NCBI RefSeq assembly: GCF_003967555.1
Contig: NZ_BIFS01000001.1
Span: 5,518,001-5,582,000 of the forward strand
Length of the DNA: 64,000 nucleotides
Direction: 5' to 3'
From: Dictyobacter kobayashii
GTDB lineage: Bacteria; Chloroflexota; Ktedonobacteria; Ktedonobacterales; Ktedonobacteraceae
Shown: positions 1-9,331 of the stretch, piece after piece
Layout: the number at the start of each line of letters is the position of its first letter
Numbering within the stretch: the stretch's first letter is position 1
Program-made: the position numbers and the translations under genes
The notes under the pieces: generated by a model
Told to the model about the DNA's origin: nothing
Databases searched by the model: none
Seen by the model: the letters and a program-made list of their open reading frames with translations, nothing else

Positions 1-267
1 CCGGCTGGCTCACGACTGCACGCGGTTGCCGAGGAAGGGATGCCGGTGCGCGAGATCGCAGGCGTCATTGGTCGTCGCCTCGACGTTCCAGTTGTTTCTG
101 TGCCTGTCGAGGAAGCGGGCGAACACTTCGGCTTCCTTGGAAACTTTTTCTCCATGGACAGTACGGCATCGAGCGCGCTGACCCAACAGCGGTTGGGGTG
201 GCGCCCCGTACAATCCGGCCTTCTGGCGGATCTCGACCAGGAGTACTACTTCAAGCACGAGCGATAA
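1..267 (+). CDS. SDR/epimerase-family oxidoreductase, C-terminal part (runs off the left edge)
   Basis: The frame is open from the first base and ends in TAA at 265-267, so only the last 88 residues are present. The segment GSRLHAVAEEG followed by a VREIAGVIGRRL helix and the ending SSALTQQRLGWRP..GLLADLD is the usual C-terminal part of extended SDR proteins of the NAD-dependent epimerase/dehydratase type. The Rossmann fold and catalytic Tyr-Lys lie upstream of the window, so the substrate cannot be judged. The next gene starts about 125 bases downstream behind its own strong Shine-Dalgarno site, so it need not be co-transcribed. Confidence 0.7.
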   Translation, partial: PAGSRLHAVAEEGMPVREIAGVIGRRLDVPVVSVPVEEAGEHFGFLGNFFSMDSTASSALTQQRLGWRPVQSGLLADLDQEYYFKHER

Positions 268-393
268 TGTCCAGGTAGATGCCACGAAGCAGGAGCGACG
301 ACACGAGCCTGTTGTCGTGGTTGGGTGAGGGCCTCCCGATTTCATCAGGGAGGCCCAGGAGACGGATAAACTTCTAGCACAAGGAGGAAGCAC

Positions 394-819
394 ATGACTG
401 AGATAAATGACTTTAAGGAGTGGGATCGCCAGCTCATCGAAGCGTTTCGTGCCAATGGGGGCAACGTTGGCGGTCAATTCGCTGGCGTTCCCTTGCTTCT
501 GCTGACGACGACGGGAGCAAAAAGTGGTCAACAGCGTATCAGCCCGCTGGTGTATTTGCCCGAAGGCGATCACATCTACGTTTTCGCCGGCAATAGGGGC
601 GCGCCAACCAATCCCCATTGGTATCACAACCTGGTTGCGCATCCTGATGTGACGGTTGAGGTCGGCACCGAAAAGTTCGAGGCCAGAGCCACCGTTGTCG
701 AAAGCACTGAGTGGGACCGCCTCGGTCGCATCCAGTTACAAAGGTTGCCTGGTCTCGCTGAGCTTCAGGCGAAGATCACGCGCAAGGTCCCTGTTGTTTT
801 GCTGGAACGCAAGAAGTAA
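394..819 (+). CDS. Nitroreductase/deazaflavin-dependent oxidoreductase (Ddn-like)
   Basis: This 141-residue protein matches the small split-barrel family of F420- or flavin-dependent reductases related to mycobacterial Ddn. The diagnostic blocks are visible: LLLTTTGAKSGQQRISPL near residues 35-52, YVFAGNRGAPTNPHWYHNL near 67-85, and HPDVTVEVG near 88-96. The family transfers hydride from reduced deazaflavin or flavin to quinones or nitro compounds in the cytosol; the physiological substrate here is unknown. The start is fixed by a strong AAGGAGGA site 6 bases before the ATG. The length is normal and the frame intact. A hairpin at 869-898 follows the stop. A fragment of a related family member lies at 22654-22935. 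Confidence 0.85.
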   Translation: MTEINDFKEWDRQLIEAFRANGGNVGGQFAGVPLLLLTTTGAKSGQQRISPLVYLPEGDHIYVFAGNRGAPTNPHWYHNLVAHPDVTVEVGTEKFEARATVVESTEWDRLGRIQLQRLPGLAELQAKITRKVPVVLLERKK

Positions 820-868
820 AGAGCGCGTCTACCTGAGAAAAGAAGGGACCTGTAGATTCTAACGGCAT

Positions 869-898
869 CATGGCAGGAATTGTAGAAGTCCTGCCATG
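869..898. terminator. Hairpin terminator between converging genes
   Basis: The arms CATGGCAGGA and TCCTGCCATG pair perfectly around a 10-base loop and are followed by ATTTT on the plus strand. It lies between the end of the Ddn-like gene and the end of gltX, so it can serve both. Confidence 0.65.
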
Positions 899-922
899 GT
901 GATATTTTACGTAGCTCTGTCC

Positions 923-2436
923 CTATAGAGAGGCGAGGGCGCGGTCGATGCGAGGTAGGGTGCGCTCAGGGCCTAGTATCTCGATCATCTGGAAGAGGGG
1001 CGGTGTGGCTTTGCGGCCGCTAACCGCGACACGAGCCGCGCCAAAGAGCTGGCCTGGTTTGAGCCCCATCTCCGCCATCAGGGCGCGTAACCGCTCCTCG
1101 ATGACGCTGGCCTCCCAGGTGTCCAGGCCGGCGAGCAGGTCGCGCGTGCGTTGCAGGGCCTGTCTGGTACTCTCGGCGTCCATGCCTTTCTGGATCAAAG
1201 GCGTCTCGTACTCCCAATCCTCGGTGTAGAAGTAGGAGATGGCGTGTGTGGCCTCGCCCAGCGTGCGCAGGCGCTCCTGTTCCAGGCTCAGCACGCGCTG
1301 GGTATAGGCGTGATCGAGAGGACGCCGAATAGTGTCTGGCAGACCGCCCTCGGACTCGGGCCGCTCCAGGAAGGGCAGCGTGCGCCGGGTCAGCTCTTCA
1401 AGCGAGAGCTTGCGAATATAGACGCCATTCATCCAGGCCAGCTTCTCCGCGTCATAGATGGCTCCCGACACGCTGATGCGCTCCAGGGTGAAGAGTTGCA
1501 CTAGCTCCTCACGCGTAAAGAACTCGGTTTTATCATCATAGGACCAGCCGATCAGGGCCAGGAAATTGACGACCGCCTCGGGCAGGAAGCCTTGCTGCTG
1601 TAGCTCCTTCCAGGAAGGTGCACCATGCCGCTTGCTGAGCTTGCGCCGGTCTTTGCCCAGCACATCGGGCGCATGATAGAGCAGGGGCATCTCCCAGCCC
1701 AGTGCCTTCCAGATCTGGACGTGGAGCGGCGCGCTGGAGATCCACTCCTCGGCCCGGATCATGTGGGTGATCTCCATCAGGTGATCGTCCACGGCATGGG
1801 CCAGGTGATAGGTGGGGAGTCCGTTCGATTTGAGCAGGATCGCATCATCGATATCGGCGTTCTTGAAGGTCATGTCGCCGCGCAGCTCATCGTGGACGAC
1901 CGTCTCACCCTCCGTGGCATGGCGAAGCGCACGGTCCAGCGCGGGTTCGCGGCCTCGCAGGCTGCGCGCTCTTGTGCCGTAAGGTAGCGGCAACGATGAT
2001 CATAGCGTGGCGGCAGCTTCTGGGCCTGCTGCTCCTTACGCATGGCATCCAGGCGCTCAGGCGTACAATAGCAACGATAGGCCTGCCCCGACGCGATCAA
2101 CTGGTCGGCATACTGTTGATAGAGGGCTCTGCGCTCGGTCTGATAATATGGACCATAATCACCACCCACGCCAGGACCTTCATCGAAGTCGATCCCCAGC
2201 CACTGCATCCCCTCTGTCAGGAACTCGACCGCACCCTCGACTGTGCGCAAGGTATCGGTATCTTCGATCCTCAGGATAAATGTCCCGCCTGTCTTGCGGG
2301 CATAAAGCCAGTTGAAAAGCGCCGTGCGATAGCCGCCGATATGCATGAATCCGGTCGGGCTGGGAGCGAAACGCACGCGTGGCTTCTTCTTGACCTCTAC
2401 ATTCTGCTCCTCTATTTGATGATCTGCCTGTAGCAT
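923..2436 (-). CDS. gltX: Glutamyl-tRNA synthetase (one frameshift)
   Basis: This is a class I aminoacyl-tRNA synthetase that charges tRNA with glutamate. The ATP-binding signature FAPSPTGFMHIGGYRTALFN is near residues 23-42, and the KMSKS-type loop appears as DRRKLSKRHGA in the second part. The reading frame breaks near 1908-1911: the first frame gives TVRFAMP and the other continues TEGETVVHDELRGDMTFKN. Adding one C to the CC run (ATGCC-ACGGAG) rejoins them, and the total becomes 505 codons, a normal length. An essential gene is unlikely to be dead unless a second copy exists, so an assembly error is the best explanation. The chosen start has AAAAAGGTG just upstream; an ATG at 2466 is an alternative. 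Confidence 0.85.
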
Positions 2437-2590
2437 AACACACCTTTTTTCTACAAATTTGCGCATATGGAGCTATTTTAACATAGTGGGTAAACCTGCA
2501 GAAGTAGTGAAGAGCTTTTTATAAGTATGGTAAATTATGTAATAAAATACCGGTTGGATGATATTTTATTTTTAATGGAGCAGGCTGAGA

Positions 2591-3448
2591 ATGAGAAAGT
2601 TTGAACCGTCTGTGAAGGGTGCTGAATCGACGTTGTTTCCAGGGCTGCGGCGGCCATATATTTTTGCGCATCAGGGTGGGGAGCTGCTGGCGCCAACGAA
2701 TACGATGGCGGCCTTCGCGGTCGCGGATGCCATTGGGGGCGTGGATTTTCTGGATGTGGATGTCCATATGACGCGGGATGGGCATATCGTGGGCATCCAT
2801 GATGCGACGGTGGATCGCACGACCAATGGGCAGGGGCGCGTGGATAGCTTTACGCTGGCGGAACTGCAGCAGTTGGATGCCGGCTATCACTTTCAGGACC
2901 TGCAGGGCCAGTATAGCTATCGCGGCAAAGGCGTCTATATCCCGGCGCTGGAAGAGGTTTTCCAGGCCTATGGCTCTAAATATTATCTGCACTTCGAGGT
3001 CAAGGATGCCTATCCAAAGCAGGGACCGTCGCAGATCGAGGAGAAACTGTGGGCCTTGATCCAGAAGTATCAGATGGAGCGGCGCGTGATCGTGTCGTCC
3101 TTTCTGCAGTCGGTGGTGTCGCGTTTTCAGACCTTGAGCGGTGGCCGTGTAGTGACCGGCGGCGGACGCACAGAGGTGACAAACTTTGTCCTGGCCCATA
3201 AAGCGCGCCTGCCCTGGCTCTATCGTCGCCGCTCGATGGTGCTCTCGCTTCCCGATGCCCATAGTGGCGTCAATCTCAAGGACCCCGTCTTGTTCCAGGG
3301 AGCGCGGCGCAAAGGGATAGAGCTCTACTATTGGACCATCGATGAGCCGGGCCTGATGCGCCAGTTGATCGAGATGGGGGTCGATGGGCTCTTCACCAAT
3401 CGCCCCGACCTGTTGAAGGCGTTGCTGATCGAGATGGGACTGCGCTAG
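2591..3448 (+). CDS. Glycerophosphodiester phosphodiesterase family protein
   Basis: The 285-residue protein has the GDPD TIM-barrel pattern: FAHQGGELLAPTNTMAAF near residues 24-41, DFLDVDVHMTRDGHIVGIHD near 52-71, and the C-terminal YYWTIDEPGLMRQLIEMGVDGLFTN block. The family hydrolyses glycerophosphodiesters to glycerol-3-phosphate and an alcohol. Usual residues are altered here: the PENT motif is PTNT, HRG is HQG, and the ExD metal pair is DVD. That may mean a shifted specificity or a member of a divergent subfamily. No signal peptide is visible. A GGAG sits 10 bases before the ATG. The last 4 bases overlap the end of the converging MFS gene. Confidence 0.82.
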   Translation: MRKFEPSVKGAESTLFPGLRRPYIFAHQGGELLAPTNTMAAFAVADAIGGVDFLDVDVHMTRDGHIVGIHDATVDRTTNGQGRVDSFTLAELQQLDAGYHFQDLQGQYSYRGKGVYIPALEEVFQAYGSKYYLHFEVKDAYPKQGPSQIEEKLWALIQKYQMERRVIVSSFLQSVVSRFQTLSGGRVVTGGGRTEVTNFVLAHKARLPWLYRRRSMVLSLPDAHSGVNLKDPVLFQGARRKGIELYYWTIDEPGLMRQLIEMGVDGLFTNRPDLLKALLIEMGLR

Positions 3449-4950
3449 GCGACGCCGCGAATAAAGCGTACGGTGATTGTGCCGATGGCGCAATAGACGA
3501 TCGACATGCCAAAGAGTACCTGGTAGCCCAGCACTGGCTGGCCGGCACGCGCAAAGGTGTCCAGCAGCGGGCCACCGAGGACTGGCGCGATCACCTGCGA
3601 GAGCGAGAGCGCGACGTTCCAGACGCCCATGTCGCGGGCATAGTTGCGTTTCGAGGGCAGGGTATCGGCGACCAGCGCCCAGTCGACACTCTGGTAGGCG
3701 CCATAGCCCAGCCCGAAGACGGCCCCGGCCGCGAGCACCAGCGGGAGCGAGTGGGTCAGCACAAAGACGACACCCACCACCGCCATCAACGCGCCCGAGA
3801 TATAGACCAGGCGTTTGCGTCCGAAGTGGTCCGAGACCCAACCGGCCCCGAAGGCGCTGCCCAGGCTGGTTAGTGATACAACGATCAAGAAATTGGTGGT
3901 GGCCTGCTCAGGATGTGGTACGCGCACGACATCGCGCATGTAGTATTGCAGGAACGCCTGAATGGTGAAGATGCCGAGCATCATAATCAGGCGCGTCGCC
4001 AGCACCCAGGCGAAATCGGGATCGCGGCGCGGCCGAAAATCGAAGAGGCGCAGGATGCCGATGGTTAAGATGATCTCGATGAGCACCTGCTCAATGTCGC
4101 CACTGATGACCAGCCCGCCTGGATGCCAGCTATTCCAGAGTGTCATTAGTCCCCAGACCAGCACGGCAATGGCCACTACGCCGCTAATTGTGCGCGTCGC
4201 CGGCAAGGCCAGCCAGCCCAATCTTCGTGGCCGCTGATCGGCCAGCGGTCCGGATTTGATGATTGGAGTCACAGGCTTTTCACGGACAAAGATCATGGTA
4301 ATCAAGAGGAAGATTAGCAAGATAGCGATGATAATGCCGTAGGTCAACCAGAGTCCCTGGCTATAGCGAGCCATAGGTTGGGACGAATCGATGAAGTGGC
4401 CGGCGATCAGGACGCCGCCGACGTTGCCCGCGATCACCAGCAAGCCGATCACGCCCGAGGTCAGGCCGCGCTGCCCGGGCGGCACGATATCCGGTAGTAG
4501 CGCATGATAAGGGGCCTGGGCCGCATTATTGACGAACTGTGTCAGCGCATAAGCGATGGCTAGCGAGAGCACATCGCGTGCCGTTGCCATCCAGCACAGA
4601 GCCGCCACCGTTCCCAGCGTCCCCAGCAAAATATACGGGCGGCGCCGCCCCAGCACCGCCAGCCGCCCCTGCATACGATCGCTCAGCCAACCAAATAAGG
4701 GATTCGCAAACAGCGAGACAAACGCGCCCGGAATCAACACAAAGGCCAGAGCCGTCCCCTTATCCAGGTCCCCCACCATCTTAAAGATCTGGCTAGGCAG
4801 AACAATCGTACTGATGGCCGCCCATTGAAAATTCAGCGCCAGGGCAAAAATACTGATCGCTAGAATACGTGTCCAATGGAGCCGTGGGAGTTCCGCCTCC
4901 GAGCCAGGCTGCGCATCCTGTTCAGGGACCTCCTGCTTAATAGTCGCCAT
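3445..4950 (-). CDS. MFS transporter (SLC45/sugar-cation type)
   Basis: This 501-residue membrane protein has about 12 predicted hydrophobic segments. After a charged 25-residue N terminus come LHWTRILAISIFALALNFQW and the loop GWLSDRMQGRLAVLGRRRPYILLG, the DR..G(R)RRP signature of the MFS branch that includes SLC45-like and GPH-like sugar carriers. A long central cytoplasmic region (about residues 220-300) joins the halves, and GWVSDHFGRKRLVYISG marks the second-half loop. The transported substrate cannot be read from sequence. The start is supported by AGGCAGGAGCC just upstream. A 15-bp palindrome at 4979-4993 lies about 30 bases before the start and may be an operator. Confidence 0.82.
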   Translation of the reverse strand: MATIKQEVPEQDAQPGSEAELPRLHWTRILAISIFALALNFQWAAISTIVLPSQIFKMVGDLDKGTALAFVLIPGAFVSLFANPLFGWLSDRMQGRLAVLGRRRPYILLGTLGTVAALCWMATARDVLSLAIAYALTQFVNNAAQAPYHALLPDIVPPGQRGLTSGVIGLLVIAGNVGGVLIAGHFIDSSQPMARYSQGLWLTYGIIIAILLIFLLITMIFVREKPVTPIIKSGPLADQRPRRLGWLALPATRTISGVVAIAVLVWGLMTLWNSWHPGGLVISGDIEQVLIEIILTIGILRLFDFRPRRDPDFAWVLATRLIMMLGIFTIQAFLQYYMRDVVRVPHPEQATTNFLIVVSLTSLGSAFGAGWVSDHFGRKRLVYISGALMAVVGVVFVLTHSLPLVLAAGAVFGLGYGAYQSVDWALVADTLPSKRNYARDMGVWNVALSLSQVIAPVLGGPLLDTFARAGQPVLGYQVLFGMSIVYCAIGTITVRFIRGVA

Positions 4951-4978
4951 GGGGCTCCTGCCTTTCTTACAATCTTAT

Positions 4979-4993
4979 AGTGCAGGCTGCACT
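4979..4993 (-). promoter_or_regulatory. Possible operator palindrome upstream of the MFS gene
   Basis: AGTGCAG-G-CTGCACT is a perfect 7-1-7 inverted repeat 28 bases before the MFS start codon, a usual place for a repressor site. No cognate regulator is adjacent. The rest of the 4951-5424 gap holds only one dispersed repeat (5325-5372) and no convincing gene. Confidence 0.35.
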
Positions 4994-5324
4994 TTCTTAA
5001 TTCTGGCATAGATCTGATCCGCCTTCAACAGAGATGGACCATTCTCTTCATATACTTGCTTTACGCTCATCTAGATGCATACCTGCCCCATTCTCCTGCT
5101 TCCCCGTGCCCATATCTCGCCAGTGGTACTAATCCTTCCTGAATTGCCTGGTATTGGCGGACTATGCTGTATTATAATATTGAAGGCGATTTATTCTTTG
5201 TTGAATGTTTAATATGCCAGGTAGCCTGGTCGCCCAACGGAAAATATCCGTCAGAAGAAGCAATAATAAAAAATGTTATGTGGCTATGTGTTTCAATGAA
5301 TAATAATATTATTGTTTATTTTTC

Positions 5325-5372
5325 GAGCATGGGAGTTAAAAGCGGGGAAGAGCCCCGCACGTACATGGGGGC
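5325..5372 (-). repeat. REP-like dispersed palindrome, copy 1
   Basis: It contains AGCGGGGAAGAGCCCCGCACGTAC, a small hairpin (GCGGGG/CCCCGC) followed by the shared tail GCACGTAC. The same unit recurs near 16058, 16180, 23305, 24778, 25215, 37228, 58765, 60140, 60255, 61140 and 61190, in both orientations and always between genes. Confidence 0.7.
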
Positions 5373-5424
5373 TGGTTGCGAAACGTCATAATCGATTGAT
5401 ATTTAAACATATTGGAAGGTTTTT

Positions 5425-6372
5425 ATGGCTGCAATCGAGTGTGTTGAGTTGACGAAAATGTATGAGCAGCGGACGGCGTTGCGGGACCTGTCGTTGACGA
5501 TTGAGCGTGGGCAGTCCTTTGGGTTGTTGGGTGAGAATGGGGCGGGTAAATCGACGTTTGTGCGTCTGCTGATGGGCTTTATTTTTCCTACGTCGGGTCA
5601 GTTGCAGGTATTGGGTAAGACAAAGGTGGCCCAGGCCCACACGGCTATCGGCTATGTGCATGAGCGGACGCTCTTTGAGCCGCGCATCTCTGGTCGGCGC
5701 TATCTGGTCCATCTGGGGAGGCTGGCGGGCGTACAGGGGAGCGTCGGTTTGAAACATATCGATGCGCTGTTGGAGCGCGTGCACCTGCAGGATGTCGCTC
5801 AGCGGCCGGTTGGTAGCTATTCCAAGGGCATGCAGCAGCGGCTGGCGATTGCCCAGGCGTTGCTGACCGATCCCGAGCTATTGATCCTGGATGAGCCAAC
5901 CAGCGGCCTGGACCCGCGTAGCCAGTGGGAGATTCGCCAGCTAATCCAGGGCCTGCGCCAGGAGGGCAAGACGATCCTGCTCTGCTCGCACTACCTGACC
6001 GAGGTTGAGGCCCTGTGCGATACCATTGGCATCCTGCGGCGTGGCCACATGATCCTCTCAGGGGCCGTGTCCGACCTGGTTAGCTCGAAGAATGTGGTCG
6101 AGATTACCATTGCTGAACAGTTGGACGCCCGCGAGACGCTGGTCCGGCTAGAGGTACCCATGCAGGCAATCCTGGACACGCACGGCAATACCTGCAAAGT
6201 GCGAGGCGAGTCTCAGGCTGAGATCCTGGAGAAACTCGTCCTGGCCCATGTGCCACTGCTCTCCTTGCAGCCTCTGAATCAATCATTGGAAGAAGTCTAT
6301 GTCCAGGCTACAGAGCAGGCCGATGCCGCGGCTATCGCCCAGCCCGCGCCTGTGGCGTCAGGAGGAAAGTAA
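5425..6372 (+). CDS. ABC transporter ATP-binding protein
   Basis: This 315-residue ATPase has the ABC-2 exporter pattern: Walker A GENGAGKST at 36-44, signature SKGMQQR at 133-139, Walker B LLILDEPTSGLD at 152-163 and the switch His in LLCSHYLTE. The C-terminal extension of about 100 residues is typical of drug, antibiotic or lipid exporters of this type. It powers the membrane protein encoded 3 bases downstream, with which it forms an operon. The start follows GGAAGG. The substrate is unknown. Confidence 0.88.
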   Translation: MAAIECVELTKMYEQRTALRDLSLTIERGQSFGLLGENGAGKSTFVRLLMGFIFPTSGQLQVLGKTKVAQAHTAIGYVHERTLFEPRISGRRYLVHLGRLAGVQGSVGLKHIDALLERVHLQDVAQRPVGSYSKGMQQRLAIAQALLTDPELLILDEPTSGLDPRSQWEIRQLIQGLRQEGKTILLCSHYLTEVEALCDTIGILRRGHMILSGAVSDLVSSKNVVEITIAEQLDARETLVRLEVPMQAILDTHGNTCKVRGESQAEILEKLVLAHVPLLSLQPLNQSLEEVYVQATEQADAAAIAQPAPVASGGK

Positions 6373-6375
6373 GCC

Positions 6376-7134
6376 ATGCAAACTTCACTACCACAGCCTG
6401 AGCAGCGCAAGCAAGCTTCCAGCCCGAGCTGGCTTAATAGCCAGAGCCTGCAGGTCGCCCGTTTTACCCTCTACAGTTATAGTCGCAGCGGCTGGATCTT
6501 GTTGGACATCGTCCTGGTCTGGTTGATCCACCAGCTCTTCTTTTCCTCCCCCCAACTGACGTCGGCCCAATTTTTCGGCGTAGCGATTCCCGCTTTAAGT
6601 GCCGAGGCTATATTCAGCACACTGATCCTGACCCGGCGCGCCATGAAGGCCAACCTCTACCTGCCCCTGGCGCGCCTCACAACGCGCTCAACCTATCTCA
6701 ATGGTATCATCCTTGCTACCTGCGCACTTCGTATCGCATGCTATCTCTTATTACTGCTCTTCACGACCGCGCTACCCGCCAACTGGTCATACCTGCTCAG
6801 TAGCAGCCCGAGCGTGCTCCTGATCTCTATTCTCTGTGCCTTGCTCACGATTGCCTTCTCAAATCCCCTCGCCACCACGACCGCGCGCATCATTTTTCTA
6901 CTCTGGATCGTCCTGGTGCTCTGGAGCAACTTCACGCAAACGAGCGGTTTCGTCCAATACCTTAAAATTTTCCAGCTCCCCCTGCAACCCGTCGCCGCAA
7001 GCTACCAGATCGTCCTCAGCGGCACCATCGGTGCCTGGGGCTGGGTCGGCTTAGGGATTATAATACTCTACATAGCCATTACTATTGCCGTCGCCACCTA
7101 CTGGTTCTCCAAAAGAGACCTGCACCTGACCTAG
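6376..7134 (+). CDS. ABC-2-type membrane subunit
   Basis: The 252-residue protein has about six hydrophobic segments, for example WILLDIVLVWLIHQLFF, IACYLLLLLFTTAL, LLISILCALLTIAF and IIFLLWIVLVLW, ending in a short KRDLHLT tail. It starts 3 bases after the ATPase stop behind AGGAAAG, so the two are translationally close and should form one exporter. Primary sequence does not place it in a named permease family; the assignment rests on topology and neighbourhood. Confidence 0.72.
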   Translation: MQTSLPQPEQRKQASSPSWLNSQSLQVARFTLYSYSRSGWILLDIVLVWLIHQLFFSSPQLTSAQFFGVAIPALSAEAIFSTLILTRRAMKANLYLPLARLTTRSTYLNGIILATCALRIACYLLLLLFTTALPANWSYLLSSSPSVLLISILCALLTIAFSNPLATTTARIIFLLWIVLVLWSNFTQTSGFVQYLKIFQLPLQPVAASYQIVLSGTIGAWGWVGLGIIILYIAITIAVATYWFSKRDLHLT

Positions 7135-7229
7135 CGCGCCTACCTTTTATGGCCATGCTTTCCGGTTAAGTAGCAGCAACAAGAATCATATATATGATGG
7201 ATGAATATCTTCTTGAGGAAGGAAAAATT

Positions 7230-7643
7230 GTGACTGATCAGCCAACAAATATACGCTTTATTAATCCACCGGCCATCGCGCCTGCGCCGGGCTATACCCA
7301 TGTCGTCGAGGTAACGCGCGGGCGCACCATCTATATCGCGGGTCAGATCGCGCTTGACCAGGCAGGCAATGTCGTCGGTCCCCATGATTTTCGGGCACAA
7401 ACCCGGCAGGTCTTTGAAAATCTCAAGGCCGCGCTTGCCGCGGTTGGAGCGGATTTCACGCACGTAGTCAAGCTGAACATGTACGTTGTGGATATCTCTC
7501 AACTCCTGGCGCTACGCGAGGTTCGCGACAGCTATGTGAACACCGTTAATCCACCCGCAAGCACCCTCGTTGAAGTACGAAAACTGGCCCGCGAGGAGCT
7601 CTTGATCGAGATCGAAGCGGTCGCCCATCTGCCTGAACAATAG
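7230..7643 (+). CDS. RidA family (YjgF/YER057c/UK114) protein
   Basis: The protein is a normal-length member (137 residues) of the RidA family, whose proteins hydrolyse reactive enamine/imine intermediates released by PLP enzymes. Visible marks are YTHVVEVTRGRTIYIAGQIALD, the QTRQVFENLKAALAAVGADFTHVVK helix-strand block and the ending ASTLVEVRKLAREELLIEIEAVA, which includes the conserved Arg and Glu. I chose the GTG at 7230 because GAGGAAGG lies 7 bases upstream; an in-frame ATG at 7194 lacks a good ribosome site. It is not clearly part of the preceding transporter operon. Confidence 0.85.
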   Translation: MTDQPTNIRFINPPAIAPAPGYTHVVEVTRGRTIYIAGQIALDQAGNVVGPHDFRAQTRQVFENLKAALAAVGADFTHVVKLNMYVVDISQLLALREVRDSYVNTVNPPASTLVEVRKLAREELLIEIEAVAHLPEQ

Positions 7644-7795
7644 AAAATCTCTACTCCTGCTAGAAAAAGGATCAACAGATGTTGACCTATCACAGCACCG
7701 AGCAACCATGGACGATGATATTCGGGCATCGCGTATCGTACAAAAAAACATCCCATGAAACGCGAAAACATCCCGTATATAAAACGGTCCATGAA

Positions 7796-8123
7796 ACACG
7801 AAAACGCCCTGTAGGCGGCACAGGATTACGGCCTTATCGAAACGAAAAGCGATCAACCCAGCAGCAGTGCGGCCTTGGGCGTGCCGCTCCGTTGGCGTAC
7901 GACCCGCTACGCCATGGAGCCCAATAGTGACGGCTTTCGACTCCCTCGTAGCGGTTACCGATTTGTGGTGAAGTGGAACGACGATATCAGGTACCTTGAA
8001 CGTGTTTTAGGAGCCGATCGTACGCCAACAGTGCGGCACGCCCAAGGCCGCACTGCTGCTTTTCTACGCTTGAAGGTGGTTAAAAGGCCGCAGTGCTGTG
8101 CCGCCTACGGGGCGTTATCGTGT
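7796..8123. repeat. Nested inverted-repeat element (two concentric arm pairs)
   Basis: The outer arms are about 7797-7833 (GCCCTGTAGGCGGCACAGG) and 8085-8122 (CTGTGCCGCCTACGGGGC). The inner arms are 7861-7887 and 8033-8059, a perfect 27-base match, continued by GTTGGCGTACGA/TCGTACGCCAAC at 7891-7902 and 8018-8029. The roughly 115-base centre has no gene. Upstream, 7745-7803 holds an imperfect direct repeat of CATGAAACxCGAAAAC. The stretch 7644-8227 contains no supported coding sequence. The motif TTGGCGTACGACCCGC also occurs at about 60360. Confidence 0.75.
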
Positions 8124-8227
8124 TGGGGGAAGGTGTAATGGGATATTAACTGTACTATAATTATAGAGGAATTGTATTTTTTTTAAATATTGTTGGCAAG
8201 CAGTGAATTGTATATGCAGGAGCGAGC

Positions 8228-9292
8228 ATGGATGTTGTAGGTCTCTTTAATCTGGCTGGGAATATTTGTCTGGGTGTGGTTCTGGTTGGATTTGTGGTTG
8301 AGGGTATCGGGTATGCATTGATCCGCTATTGGAAGAAGTATCGTTGGGCGGCCAACTATTATTCGGTCTTGCTGGCGGTGCTGCCATTTAGCTCGACCAT
8401 GTACATTAATCGTTCATGGACCTGGCTGTGTTTAGGCGAGTTTGAGCGCACGCTGGCTGATTGTGCGCGGGCCATCCAGCTAAATGGTAAGGCAGCTATG
8501 GCCTATAACAATCGTGCGGCTGCCTATGTGGGTTTAAAGAGATATCAGGATGCGGTTTGGGCGGCCCGGCAGGCTATCCAACTCGATAATACATTGTGGT
8601 CAGCATATTATAACCGTGGTTGCGCATTACACAGCTTAAATGCCTGCGAACTGGCTTTCAAAGACTTTGATCTGTGTATTGAACAGCGGCCAAATCTTCC
8701 CGATCAGTATTTTGCGCGCGCTAATAGTTCTCTTCAACTCCAACAATATGATCGTGCTATCCAGGACTATACAAGGTGTATTGAACTGAGATCTTGGGCC
8801 TGGAATGCTTACCACAATCGATCATATGCTTATATGGCTATATATGATGTAGAGCGAGGATGTGCTGATATTGCCAGAAGTTGCGAACTCCATCCACAGG
8901 CGTTAATCCATCGTTTGTGTAAGGCATGGTATGAACTTTGCCTTGAGCCCAGGATAACTTCAGCCAGACTAGAAGAATTCGCTTCTTTAGCCGCTCTCGA
9001 AGTTGGCAATGAATATTATCGCTATTTATATCAAGGTATGTTGTACTGGCTAAGGGAAGAGTATGAAAAGGCGCTGCAACAGTTTGAATTGGGTATAGAA
9101 AATGAACATTACCATAACGAGAACTGTTATTTATGGTCTGGAATGTCGCTGGCCGCGCTGGGACGCTATGAAGAGGCGACCAGGGCCATCGATTATGCGT
9201 TGGAACAAGGCGTGCCGCGCTTCTTCCTCAAAGCCCTGGCTCTATTAAAGGCGGAGCACGCCGAATTTGTGGCGCAGTATCAGCCTATGTAG
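8228..9292 (+). CDS. Membrane-anchored TPR protein
   Basis: The 354-residue protein starts with a hydrophobic anchor (about residues 8-32, LAGNICLGVVLVGFVVEGIGYALI) and a second hydrophobic patch (SVLLAVLPF), then carries at least six tetratricopeptide repeats. Several copies of the AYNNRAAAYVGLKRYQDAVWAARQAI pattern are visible between about residues 65 and 210, with more degenerate repeats to the end. TPRs bind protein partners; the partner here is unknown. CAGGAGCGAGC precedes the ATG. It stands alone between two repeat-rich regions. Confidence 0.78.
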   Translation: MDVVGLFNLAGNICLGVVLVGFVVEGIGYALIRYWKKYRWAANYYSVLLAVLPFSSTMYINRSWTWLCLGEFERTLADCARAIQLNGKAAMAYNNRAAAYVGLKRYQDAVWAARQAIQLDNTLWSAYYNRGCALHSLNACELAFKDFDLCIEQRPNLPDQYFARANSSLQLQQYDRAIQDYTRCIELRSWAWNAYHNRSYAYMAIYDVERGCADIARSCELHPQALIHRLCKAWYELCLEPRITSARLEEFASLAALEVGNEYYRYLYQGMLYWLREEYEKALQQFELGIENEHYHNENCYLWSGMSLAALGRYEEATRAIDYALEQGVPRFFLKALALLKAEHAEFVAQYQPM

Positions 9293-9331
9293 ATACAAGC
9301 ACTCATGGTGCTATAGGTGGCAGCGGCTGGC

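Noticed and set aside
10..642. 210-codon open frame on the minus strand
   Set aside because: It covers the antisense of two clear genes (SDR end and Ddn-like protein) and has no family-like sequence.
923..2436. gltX as a pseudogene
   Set aside because: One added C restores a full-length essential enzyme, and the same type of loss recurs in many unrelated genes, so sequencing error is more likely.
2519..3841. 440-codon open frame on the minus strand
   Set aside because: It is antisense to the glycerophosphodiesterase gene and overlaps the MFS gene in another frame; composition is Arg/His/Leu-rich as expected of a shadow.
5164..5391. 75-codon open frame on the plus strand
   Set aside because: Its last third is the REP-like repeat, and it has no ribosome site or recognisable fold.
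7679..8138. Small open frames in the nested repeat
   Set aside because: They consist of palindromic repeat sequence and lack ribosome sites and family features.
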